DNA of 13,225 nucleotides from positions 1 to 13,225 of the forward strand of contig JAEPRB010000569.1 in the NCBI GenBank assembly GCA_016758965.1. The letters are read 5' to 3'. Under the pieces are notes generated by a model, which saw only the letters and a list, made by a program, of their open reading frames with translations, searched no databases and was not told the DNA's origin. Of the stretch, positions 1 through 8,970 are shown piece after piece. The translations under genes and the position numbers were made by a program. Origin of the DNA: Circinella minor. Taxonomy: Eukaryota; Mucoromycota; Mucoromycetes; Mucorales; Lichtheimiaceae. Every line of letters starts with the position of its first letter. Position 1 is the first letter of the stretch.

Positions 1-1
1 A

Positions 2-139
2 GCTCCAAGACTTCGTGGGGATTCAGATTCCATTGGCAGGGATACAGAGGAAGGTGATGAAAGGGAAAGAGAAGAAACAATTGTTGGTAATGGTAATCAT
101 GCAGAAGTTGAATATATTATAATTAGTAATGACGAATAA
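2..139 (+). CDS. 3' end of an unidentified reading frame (partial)
   Basis: The frame starting at base 2 stays open for 45 codons and ends at TAA 137-139. It is entered from outside the window, so neither start nor total length is known. The visible tail is hydrophilic and acidic (RDTEEGDERERE near its middle, a short IIIS stretch just before the end) and looks like a disordered C-terminus. The first 110 bases are clearly richer in G and C than the DNA that follows, and composition turns strongly AT-rich right after the stop, which supports a real 3' coding end. I recognise no domain. It could be the last exon of a host gene or of another transposon gene. Confidence 0.4.
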   Translation, partial: APRLRGDSDSIGRDTEEGDEREREETIVGNGNHAEVEYIIISNDE

Positions 140-1572
140 TATTTAAATTTAATAAGATTCTGTTTTTTTTTTCGTTCTCTTATTGTTGTCATGTAATACC
201 TTTATACGAGAATAACTAATTACTGAATAAGAGTAATTATGAACAAGAAAAAAAACACATATGCAATCTATACAGTTTAAAATAGGTTTTTTTTTCTGTT
301 AAAAAAAAGATCTGGAGTTAAATCAAGAGAAAAATTTTATATTACTTGTTACTAAAAAAAAAGATTAGTTAAAGCCTATCCTAGTATTCATCTTATTTGA
401 ATATATATATATATACAAGTACTTAAGGAAATATAAGCATTATAATATATGGTTTGAACATCAATAAATATTAAGAGAATTCAATAGGTACCATTGCTAT
501 ATTATAATACCTAGTAATGTTGATAATATTCATTATAGCGCAACTTCAAACTTGTAATTGACGTATCTTAAAAATACATTAATGGAGAAAAAAAACAAGT
601 TCTTTTGCCGAATTGGTTGAGTTTGAACCTTTTTTTGCTTTTACTCAAGGAGGCGTGCGTTCAGTTCACGAGTGGAGCCATTTATTAACTATTATTTTGA
701 TTGTCTGTGTATTACTTTTTTAATGATTGGTCTTTTCTTATTCTTTCTATTAAGTATAGAAGGTGAAATATAAGATGCTTAATACTGAATTCTGAAAATA
801 ATGTTCAATTTGCTTTTTATAATATACTTGTACTCTATAAATTATATTTTATATTCAAATAGACAATATACATAAGAAAACGATAACAAAAATCATGTCT
901 ATTAATTGTGCAGAGAAAATAGAGATATAATATTATGTACTATTTATTACAATAGTTATCTAGTATAGATTAGTTCATATCAATTTTGTAAAGCAAAAGA
1001 TATCTGTCAATATTATAGCTAAATAACAAAACGACCCCATTACTTCTCTTCTTTACTATAAGATATATATTATTGTATAGCACTCAATTTAGCAATGACT
1101 AACAAAAACAATTATAATATACTTGTAGATGTTTCTTGTTGCTATGAAAAAAAAAGACTATCTTGGCTAAACTTGTTCTGCCTACTAATATATACAATAA
1201 TAAGAAATACTTGTCAATGAAGCATTGATGCAAAGTCAACAATGTAATGCATAGTTTTAAATCATTATCATATATTATAAGACTACCTCAATTTGTTTTC
1301 TTTTCGCTACCTTTTTCTGTGTTTTTCCCGTTTTGAAGCTTACTGATTTTACATTAACACCTTCTACCAGTATTACATCGTAAATCAGTATTATAGAAAA
1401 TAATATTTTTGTTTATAATTAACACTATGCTAGTTACATTTGATCGGTATATACTATTACTCACAACATTCATCACAATTTATAAAAAGATTAAAAATAT
1501 GGTATTGTATAAAATAGTTTTTGTTTTGTTTTGTTTTAAATAACATGGCATAATATATATGTACTTCACCCG
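140..1572. other. AT-rich intergenic DNA without a recognisable gene
   Basis: No reading frame longer than a few tens of codons and no splice-linked exon chain was found on either strand. The stretch contains poly-A/T runs, a short (AT)n run near 399-414 and many TATAATATA-like words. It may hold the terminator of the partial frame on its left, but I cannot point to a specific site. Confidence 0.5.
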
Positions 1573-1893
1573 TAGCATAATGTCCCAGGTAACCAATTTT
1601 TTTGTTATTATATAAACATTTAATAGCATAATGTCCCAGGTAACCAATTTTTTGTTATTATATAAACATTTAATAGCATAATGTCCCAGGTAACCAATTT
1701 TTTGTTATTATATACACATTTAATAGCATAATGTCCCAGGTAACCAATTTTTTGTTATTATATACACATTTAATAGCATAATGTCCCAGGTAACCAATTT
1801 TTTGTTATTATATATACATTTAATAGCATAATGTCCCAGGTAACCAATTTTTTGTTATTATATAAACATTTAATAGCATAATGTCCCAGGTAA
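1573..1893 (+). repeat. left arm of head-to-head tandem array, 50-51 bp unit
   Basis: Units begin with TAGCATAATGTCCCAGGTAA at 1573, 1624, 1674, 1724, 1774 and 1824, and a truncated seventh begins at 1874 and stops after the GGTAA. The first unit is 51 bp because it has seven T where the others have six; the rest are exactly 50 bp. The units are nearly identical. They differ mainly at one spot (TATAAAC, TATACAC or TATATAC), and adjacent units at 1674 and 1724 share the TATACAC variant, as expected from recent local duplication. Each unit carries the 7-bp palindrome GGTAACC. No coding potential is inferred. Confidence 0.97.
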
Positions 1894-1914
1894 TGTATAT
1901 AATAGCAAAAATCC

Positions 1915-2187
1915 GTTACCTGGGACATTATGCTATCAAATGTTTATATAATAACAAAAAATTGGTTACCTGGGACATTATGCTATCAAATGTTTATATA
2001 ATAACAAAAAATTGGTTACCTGGGACATTATGCTATTAAATGTTTATATAATAACAAAAAAATTGGTTACCTGGGACATTATGCTATTAAATGTTTATAT
2101 AATAACAAAAAAATTGGTTACCTGGGACATTATGCTATCAAATGTTTATATAATAACAAAAAATTGGTTACCTGGGACATTATGCTA
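1915..2187 (-). repeat. right arm of head-to-head tandem array (inverted copies of the same unit)
   Basis: The same unit continues in reverse orientation: a partial copy at 1915-1935, then full copies at 1936-1985, 1986-2035, 2036-2086, 2087-2137 and 2138-2187. The 51-bp copies again differ by one base in an A/T homopolymer. Several right-arm units have TCAAATG where all left-arm units have the equivalent of TTAAATG, so the arms have partly separate histories. A 21-bp centre (about 1894-1914) separates the arms. The two arms could pair over about 270 bases as a long imperfect hairpin. A frame that stays open through the two 51-bp copies is a by-product of the repeat and is not a gene. Confidence 0.97.
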
Positions 2188-2983
2188 TCAAATGTATATG
2201 GGGCAACAAGAAATAGCTGTTTTATATGTAATACAACAGTAGTTTTGTATATAAACATATATTCGTTGTATATTTTCTTTACGGAGGTAATGTAGTCCTA
2301 AAATAATCTTCTCATAATTGAAGAGCGAAGTACACCATGCTTTTGATAAAGAGTTCTGTTTATTTTCTTTTTACTATATTCATTACAAACATTTATTATC
2401 GATATTTTAGTTTTATAGATGAGCAATAGTAAATGTTTTTAGAATAGACATCTTATACAAGCATTTGGAAAAGTATTATGTGATGGGATATTTATAAGAC
2501 TTGAAATTTTCATCAATGATTACATTTCACCATGGATTGTATTCCCTCGTCATTTATTTTATTAAGTCGTCATTTATTCTAGTACCTTATAATATATTAT
2601 ATCATCTCATTGTCCATACTATTCCCTCGTTAAGCACTTTATCACTTCGTCATCCAATTTAGTGTATTATCACCTGTTATTTTCTTACTATCTATTCTAT
2701 TATATCATGATCATGGTTTCATATCATGAAACATATTACATAGACCACATAATTATGTCAAACATGTATAAAATAAATACTTGAATTTCTTGCTTTGTCA
2801 CCGACATTTCGGCATATAAAGAGTCGTTATGACGGTAAGTATGATCGATAATCACAAGCGTACTGTATGGGATACGTAGTACCTAAAAAAATTATTTCCG
2901 TTACTTTATAAAAACCGAGTCAAGCTTTATCAATAATCCAACATCGATAATTATTCAGTAAATCCTGCACGATCTCTTTCCTC
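2188..2983. other. AT-rich DNA without a recognisable gene
   Basis: No supported coding frame was found. Between about 2540 and 2660 there are degenerate recurrences of the words ATTCCCTCGT and TCGTCATTTATT. These may be the remains of a diverged tandem repeat, but the copies are too irregular to define a unit. Confidence 0.45.
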
Positions 2984-3879
2984 TCATTGATCAAATTCAT
3001 CTTGTTTCTCTTCTTCTGCATCTTTTTTGGCATTAAAAATGACCGGGATTTTCCATCCAACAGTGATTCCAGCTAGCTTTTCTTCTTGCGGTGATCCTTC
3101 TTCTCGCTTCCCTAAGGTGTTTACTCCACACCACAATTATACCCCGCCTAAGCATATCATTTGAAAGAAATATATTGGTTACTTCTTCAAGTTTGTTAAC
3201 AGGATCCTTTTCATGCTTTATAATCGAGACGGCGTCATTCTAATAAATATTATATATTACCAATTAGTATTATGAAGAAAAAAAATGTACCTATAGATTG
3301 GAAGCTGATTATACCTGCAACATTGCAAATTCTTCTATAACTCTCTACAAACCATTGTACACATCATAAGGAGCACCGCTATCCATGATAGTGGGCAAAT
3401 TGCAATCATTATGGAAGTCACTGTTTGGTGCTATAATAACTTTGGCATAATCACTATATGATCCATGAAAACCTATACAGACTGTTGATTTCATGCCTTA
3501 TGTTTTGAAATTTCTTTCTTACCTATAAAAGTGTTTCGTGTGGCTATTTTGTTGTAGATATCCAGTTTTTTTATTTGCTTATACGTTGTTCCTTTTTTAA
3601 GTTTGATTACTGTTATTGCCTACATATAAATATATTGATGATTAGCAATTTTTAATCATGGATATATAAACCCGAATATTGTTTTACCATTATTGCCATC
3701 TTTAAAAGCTTCATCGATAATGTCAAATCCACACAGCCACGCGTAGCGTCTTTCTTGCAGTAAAACTTTCTTCTATGTTTTCACATACTTGTCCCAACTT
3801 TCTTCTATGGTAAGGAGGTTCCCTATGTAATGTACATTGTCCAGAGCAAGAATAGCATGGTACAACATATCTACCGCAC
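2984..3879 (-). pseudogene. decayed multi-exon gene of unknown family
   Basis: Four coding-like blocks on the minus strand can be joined by plausible introns: 3688-3879, 3523-3609, 3315-3496, and 3239 down to about 2984. Visible peptide stretches include ESWDKYVKT, QERRYAWLCGFDIIDEAF, KQIKKLDIYNKIATRNTF and VIEEFAMLQNDAV. Frame is kept across the junctions; the acceptor of the second block could also lie slightly further upstream. The gene is broken by TAG at 3773-3775 and TAG at 3345-3347. In the last block the frame changes between about 3120 and 3160: one frame ends at about 3040, while another continues through GITVGWKIPVIFNAKKDAEE to TGA at 2984-2986. No start codon or 5' limit was identified. 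I do not recognise the protein family. The presence of repeated transposase remains nearby makes a mobile-element origin possible but unproven. Confidence 0.55.
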
Positions 3880-4230
3880 CTTAGTATTTACGCTGGATAC
3901 GCGAGCCTAATCACATACATGATATATTAATTTAATATAGTACTAATGTGGGATCAAGATTTTTTTTTGTACAAATGAATGAATTTTAGAGGGGTGAACA
4001 TGGTAAAATTAGTTAGTTAGTTTCAATAAGACAGGAACTTTGCTATGCTTCATTAAACTGATTTTTTAGGGAAATAAGTGCCTAATAGAATTAAAAGAAA
4101 AAGTTACGCCTTATCTTTTATTTTTTATGTATATGTATATAACTATATATGTATATGCCATTTGCAATAACGATATTAAAAAACATGTTTAAACTTAGCA
4201 TTTGTTTTATATTTATAGCAATTCCAGGTA

Positions 4231-4333
4231 CCTCCGCAGCAGAATGTCATTGGAAGCAGATGGCTAGGCGCGAGGACGAGAGGTAGACGATACTCAGAAG
4301 ATTTCTTGCAATACATGGTGGATAATTCGTGAT
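4231..4333 (+). pseudogene. short coding-like fragment with splice-acceptor-like start
   Basis: After TTTATATTTATAG, which looks like a 3' splice site, an open frame begins with QFQVPPQQNVIGSRWLGART and ends near VDNS at a TGA. It spans about 34 codons, is rich in G and C compared with its surroundings, and has a balanced amino-acid composition. No upstream exon could be linked. A minus-strand frame overlaps it (4176-4358) but has a less protein-like composition. This is most likely a relic exon of an unidentified gene, but it could be chance. Confidence 0.25.
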
Positions 4334-4548
4334 ATCTAATGATGATATAGGTAATCATTTAATTATCTGTTTTTTGTAGTCAAAAAATGCTTTCTCTTAC
4401 CACATTTGAAAATACAACTTACAGTATGCGAAGCTTTATCTACGCAAGTGAAACAAATAGGTACTAGAAGAGCTGTTAGATCTTCCAACTTTGGAGCTTG
4501 AATCCCATAGCCTCCTAACTAGACTTTCATCAAGAAAGGAAAAAGCAA

Positions 4549-4583
4549 CCTGCTAGTAGATCTCTGCTGCTATTACTAGCAGG
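4549..4583. repeat. perfect 10-bp inverted repeat (hairpin)
   Basis: CCTGCTAGTA at 4549-4558 is the exact reverse complement of TACTAGCAGG at 4574-4583, with a 15-base loop. It lies in a local GC-richer patch (about 4420-4620) where several frames stay open for 30-40 codons, but no gene could be assembled. There is no following T-run that would suggest a simple terminator. Confidence 0.6.
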
Positions 4584-4639
4584 CGATATAGTTTTTGTTG
4601 TTGACACCGATTGAGATGGAATGATCTCAACTATCAAAT

Positions 4640-5972
4640 ACTTTCCTGATTGATCAATAAATCTTTTTTTTGCTTTATTAATTGACATTTTCTAAGACCT
4701 GACATTAACGTTTGCACTTCAAAGAGGTAGCTTTATGAGTTAAACGCAGGATTTCAAGTTGTCGAGATGAGCTAATATAAGAAACAAACATGTTTTATTA
4801 TTACAGCACATGACTATAATAATTAAAAACTCCGTTTGCAGTGGCACTTTAATACTGCCACAGCAGCATATCTTAATCATTTTGCTCAAGCTAAATTTTC
4901 TAGTTACGAGATGCAATAATAGTAATTATAATAGTAACAAGGGTAATTATAACAATCGAATGCTAAAGCATTAAGGTAATTCAAAAGCAAAAACTTTTGT
5001 AGATATAGGTATGCTACAATATAATCAGATATTATCGCTGGGTTTGTACTTTATTTATTGCTACCTAGTATCAAAACTGTTGAGAAAACAAGCATACAAA
5101 ATATATTAATAGAGTGACGTACTTGACTATTTTAAGCTATCAATGGCTGTAAATGTAAACCATTTCTTTAGTATAACAACATAGAAAACCATGGACTTTG
5201 ATAATAAAAAGTACTACAGTTTTATTATTACTGTATATAGCTATTTAGGTCTGTCCAATGTGGGATAGGGCCACACTAATATTCTTCAAGTGTCGAGATT
5301 TATAATAATACTCTATTATTTCGTTAGCCACAATAACTCACCAGTTAGCTATATAAAGTAGCCATATCCTATATATACGTGAGTTTTGTAATACAGAAAG
5401 TTGACAGCAAGTTTATAGATAATAGTTAGATTTCTAAAATATATCAATATGGTTAAAAGATACTATTATAGTAGATATCATGTAATGATAATCGCCCTGA
5501 ACAATAATTGAACATATGTCATAAAAGATTATATACAACCTTTCAAAAAGATGACAATATGTATGATAGCATTTAAATAAACCAAATTTATACTAGTACA
5601 TTATTACTGCATAGTATAATGGATGGCAAAAGGTGTTACCTAATAATATATTGAAGCGTTCAATGTGTGATTGAAGTACTTTGTATAAATGTATAAAATA
5701 AAGAAGAATTAATATACTATGTGATTGTATTTAAGTAATAAATTGTATGAAATAAAATAGAAATATGGGTTGTGGGAGTTCTTATATTCAGGAATATTAC
5801 GTCTGAATCCACAAAAAAGAAATCTTATAATGAGTTTAAGAGGCTTTATGCTCAAAGAAAACTATTGTTAGGTCAATTATTTAATTGTTAAAAGACTAAA
5901 AGATTTAAAGGTAAAAATAGAACTAAAGAACTGAATTTTATTTGAAATAATTTAGGGGTATTTATACTAATT
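4640..5972. other. AT-rich DNA without a recognisable gene
   Basis: No long frame or exon chain is visible on either strand. Around 5080-5410 there is a faintly LTR-like order of features: TGTTGAGAA near 5079, a TATATAAAG box near 5353, then GTAATACAG near 5389. No target-site duplication, primer-binding site or second copy was found. The 16-base word AAAACTATTGTTAGGT at 5858-5873 recurs at 9698-9713. Confidence 0.4.
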
Positions 5973-6126
5973 GCTTCGTCGTAAAAGTGTCGTAGCTTCG
6001 ACAGAAGAGTGTCGCAGCTTCGACAGAAAAGTGTCGCAGCTTCGACATAAATGTGCCATTGCTTCGACATAAATGTGCCATTGCTTCGACATAAATGCGT
6101 CTTTGCTTCGACACAAATGTGTCGCA
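5973..6126 (+). repeat. 22-bp minisatellite, seven copies
   Basis: The word GCTTCG recurs exactly every 22 bases at 5973, 5995, 6017, 6039, 6061, 6083 and 6105. The first copies resemble AGTGTCGCAGCTTCGACAGA; later ones carry ATGTGCCATTGCTTCGACAT. In the former type TGTCG and CGACA flank a 6-base loop, so each unit can form a small stem. The array is richer in G, C and CpG than its surroundings. A minus-strand open frame across it arises from the repeat and is not taken as a gene. Confidence 0.93.
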
Positions 6127-6179
6127 GCATGCCCCAATAATATCACGTAATTTGGTACTTTGTGATACCTTTATCGGTG

Positions 6180-6245
6180 ATATAATGATAATAATGATAA
6201 TGATAATAATAATGATAATGATAATAGTAATAATAATAATAATAG
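6180..6245 (+). repeat. ATA/ATG microsatellite
   Basis: The stretch is built from GATAAT and AATAAT steps for about 65 bases, with no period longer than three to six bases kept throughout. Frames crossing it encode runs of Ile and Met and are artefacts. Confidence 0.9.
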
Positions 6246-6404
6246 TGGTAAAGAATAAATATAATAATGATGAGGGTAATTTTGTTGATATAAAAATATC
6301 TTTAATTTTTATACGTTACAATATACAAACCTACAGTTTTAGTACATAATATATTAGCGAGTGAGTAAGTATAAAATAAAAGATGTCTATATGAAAAGAA
6401 AAAA

Positions 6405-6709
6405 ATTAAAGGGAAAGAAAAATAAAGCGAGAGTGCAGAATAAAAAAGAGAGAGAGATAGAATAGAAGAAAGAGATCAGAGTAAATAACGCGAGAGCGTA
6501 GAATAAAGAGAGAGAGAGAGAGCAGAATAAAGAAAAAAAAAGAGAGCAGAGTAAATAACGCGAGAGCGTAGAATAAAGAGAGAGAGAGAGAGAGCAGAAT
6601 AAAGAAAAAAGAGCAGAATAAAGAGAGAGAGAGCGCAGAGTAAATAATGCGAGAACGCAGAATAAAAAAAGAGAAAGTTAATAGATATAAAGCGAGACAG
6701 CAAGAGAGA
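6405..6709 (+). repeat. polypurine tract with GAGA runs and 70-89 bp higher-order repeats
   Basis: For about 300 bases the plus strand is almost entirely A and G, with several (GA)n runs. A larger unit starting GTAAATAACGCGAGAGCGTA is present at 6481 and 6551, and in a variant form at 6640; a partial relative lies at about 6421. The spacings are 70 and 89 bases. The tract ends at the stop codon of the KDZ gene, so its complement would be the pyrimidine-rich 3' untranslated region or downstream flank of that gene. The Phe/Leu/Ser-rich frames on the minus strand are repeat artefacts. Confidence 0.92.
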
Positions 6710-8938
6710 TTAATTTGTCTGGTTAACAAGATGGAGCAATTCATCATCTTCAATGTCATTATTATCATCTCTAATCATGTTCATAATACCGTGTTCGATA
6801 TTCTCATCATTTTCTACTGACATATGTGTAGCATTATTGATTTCGCGTACATCAGATAACTGATTACACTGATCATAGAGCCACACTTCAATGTTCTCAA
6901 GCTTTTCTCTTAAATACACTTTCTCACCTAACTCTTGTAAATTGGCATCTGTTTTCTCATTTAAAAATGCAAGTGCGTTTTCTAACAGCTTAACTGCTTC
7001 ACGGCCAAAAGCAACCACTGAATCTGCTTCTTTCTAAGAAATAATGCTTTTGTATCAATACCCTTATGTATAGTTTGGTTGTAAATTTTATGTATAATGC
7101 ACATTATTACGTACCTTAAGCATTTTTAGTTCCTCAACTGCTCGTTGATACCGATGGTATTGCTCAAATGGGTATATTGGGTGGTGAAATATATTGCATT
7201 CACTTCGGAAGCTACTGTTTTTTCCCAGAACTGTTTGAACTGTAAGGGTCTCTGAAACTAAGTAATTTTATATAAAAAAAAGACAAGTAAACTTATTAGT
7301 TTCCTACAGTAGATTTAATTTGTGGGGTGACTACTTAATTACAAAACTTTACCATCACTATTAGCAGCAATATATTTTGCTAAGGCTATCTGTACTTTTT
7401 TAAGAGCATTTTTTGCTTGTTGAGAATATACTTGAGCACGTCTATGGCCTTAAATAATAGAAAAACAAGTGTTATTTATACAAAAATTATTAATAGACGC
7501 AAATTTGATTTTATACCTAGTCCTTGAACACGCAAAATTTCAAGGGTCCAGTCATACTTGGCAACAGCATTTCGGAGAGCCTCCTTTGTTTCGTTAAAAT
7601 TGCTGTCTTGAGAGGGAATTTCTGCTTGCCTATTACTTAAAAAATCCTCCCACAGCTCCTTCAATCTGTCCATACTGTAGTTTTCAAGTGCCTTTTCTGC
7701 TTCATTCTTTACAATATTGGCACGAGAAAATTTGTTTTTTAAAACTCGTCCTATATTCATATAAAGTTATATTTACTAATATATTTCAAACTTAAAGAAA
7801 ACAACTAGCTAATGCACTTTTGAGAAACTTACCAATATTTTCAATCTTTTCATCTTTGAATGCATTGAATGCACAAGTCAACATCAATTTCCGCTTGATG
7901 GGGCCTGAATATTTCGTCTGTGGACTGAAAGATCCAGTTGCTGCCCAAAGCCTCTCAAGCCACTCTGCGTCTGTTAATCCAAACAGTAATAATCGAGGAT
8001 GGTAGCTGCTTTGACAAACAGCACCATGACTATATGCATAGAATACAGGTACTGCCATTGGAATGTCCTTCAAATCTTCAAATGTCTAGACAGATGATTA
8101 GAAACAGTAAGTTTATTTTAAGTAACCAATGGATTTTGTATGAATAATTGAAGTAACTTACTTGAATCAAGCTTGGTTTAAGTCAGCATGCTACATCATA
8201 AAAAACAGCAAGGTTTGTACCATACCATTGCTTTATTTGATTGATGATGCTTAATGGATATACATAACTTTGATAAAGCAAATTTTAGTAAAGCAATACA
8301 CAGTAATGGAGTATATTTTTGAAACACTTACGATTCTCCACCGCGCATACTCATGAAGAAGAGAGGGAATCCATAGCGAGCACAGGTGGATCCAAAGATG
8401 CCAGTCTCATCCAATCCTCTTGCATTCCCTTTTCGCTGTCTGCTCAGGGCTTTGAAGGAAGAGCATGATGGACGTTGCTGCTACAGATTAAATATTAATT
8501 GAGTAAAACTGAATAACAAAGAGTCGATAATATAACATTGTTTTTTTTAAAAACATACCGTGTTTGTTCTTCGCACTGGCTCTACAGGGAATTGCTCAGC
8601 AATCCAATAATTTTTAATGCTCTGATAATTTGGATCCAAAATAATGTCACCAGAATCATCAGAAACATTTGCGAGCCTGCGCAAAGAAAAGTTACCGTCA
8701 AGTGCAACACACAAAGGTGATGAAGCATCATTGAGGTTCTATAAAAGGTTCTTAAATGAGTGAATAAGAAAAAATGGACGGAGCTATAAATAAGGATATG
8801 TACCTGATACATGCATGCATGGCAGATGTCACTTTTGATTAAGTTATTTGCAATTTCTAAATGGTCTTCAATAACCATTTTCATTTTTGCATAAATAGGA
8901 AGAGTTTTTCTAAGAATGCTTTTAAAAGAGCTAGGAAC
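6710..8938 (-). pseudogene. KDZ (Kyakuja-Dileera-Zisupton) transposase, 5'-truncated, one nonsense codon
   Basis: The product would be a DDE-type transposase acting on its own element's DNA in the nucleus. Nine exons join in frame: 8804-8938, 8559-8738, 8332-8480, 8162-8267, 7833-8085, 7517-7750, 7353-7448, 7115-7257 and 6710-7033 (stop 6710-6712). Introns are 64-95 bp with GT..AG ends; the acceptor at 7257 could instead be six bases further in. The joined frame is 540 codons including the stop. Family hallmarks in order are a CHAC pair, ALDGNFSLRRL (first catalytic Asp, residue about 59), DETGIFG at about 129, YDVAC at about 175-182 (second Asp), HGAVC, and DAEWLERLW (catalytic Glu at about 231). 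A charged helical region and an acidic tail (DDNNDIEDDE) follow. An in-frame TGA at 8183-8185, directly after YDVAC, breaks the gene. The N-terminal part normal for this family is missing: upstream of the first exon lies a minisatellite. The first in-frame Met codon is at 8884, but the open frame extends above it to a splice-acceptor-like site. Confidence 0.88.
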
Positions 8939-8970
8939 CTATATTAAGAAATATTTTTATTATCACCATA

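Noticed and set aside
600..685. tRNA-like words (TGCCGAATTGGTTGAG followed by GTTCAGTTC)
   Set aside because: They resemble A- and B-box promoter words, but no acceptor stem or cloverleaf could be folded. The B-box does not match well.
2012..2242. Plus-strand frame with a repeated peptide VTWDIMLLNVYIITKKL
   Set aside because: It is the direct translation of 51-bp repeat copies, which happen to be divisible by three; the 50-bp copies break the frame. Composition is that of the AT-rich repeat, and there is no sign of a gene.
4176..4358. Minus-strand 60-codon frame
   Set aside because: It is antisense to a more protein-like plus-strand frame, with no splice partners. It was judged a shadow.
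5888..6130. Minus-strand 80-codon frame across the 22-bp minisatellite
   Set aside because: The repeat lacks stop codons in this frame, and the rest is low-complexity AT-rich DNA. No gene features were seen.
6095..6349. Plus-strand frame with a long Ile/Met run
   Set aside because: It is a translation of the ATA/ATG microsatellite and not a membrane protein.
6406..6768. Minus-strand Phe/Leu/Ser-rich frames that look like membrane proteins
   Set aside because: They are translations of the complement of the polypurine tract in two different frames, and they overlap the true last exon of the KDZ gene in another frame.
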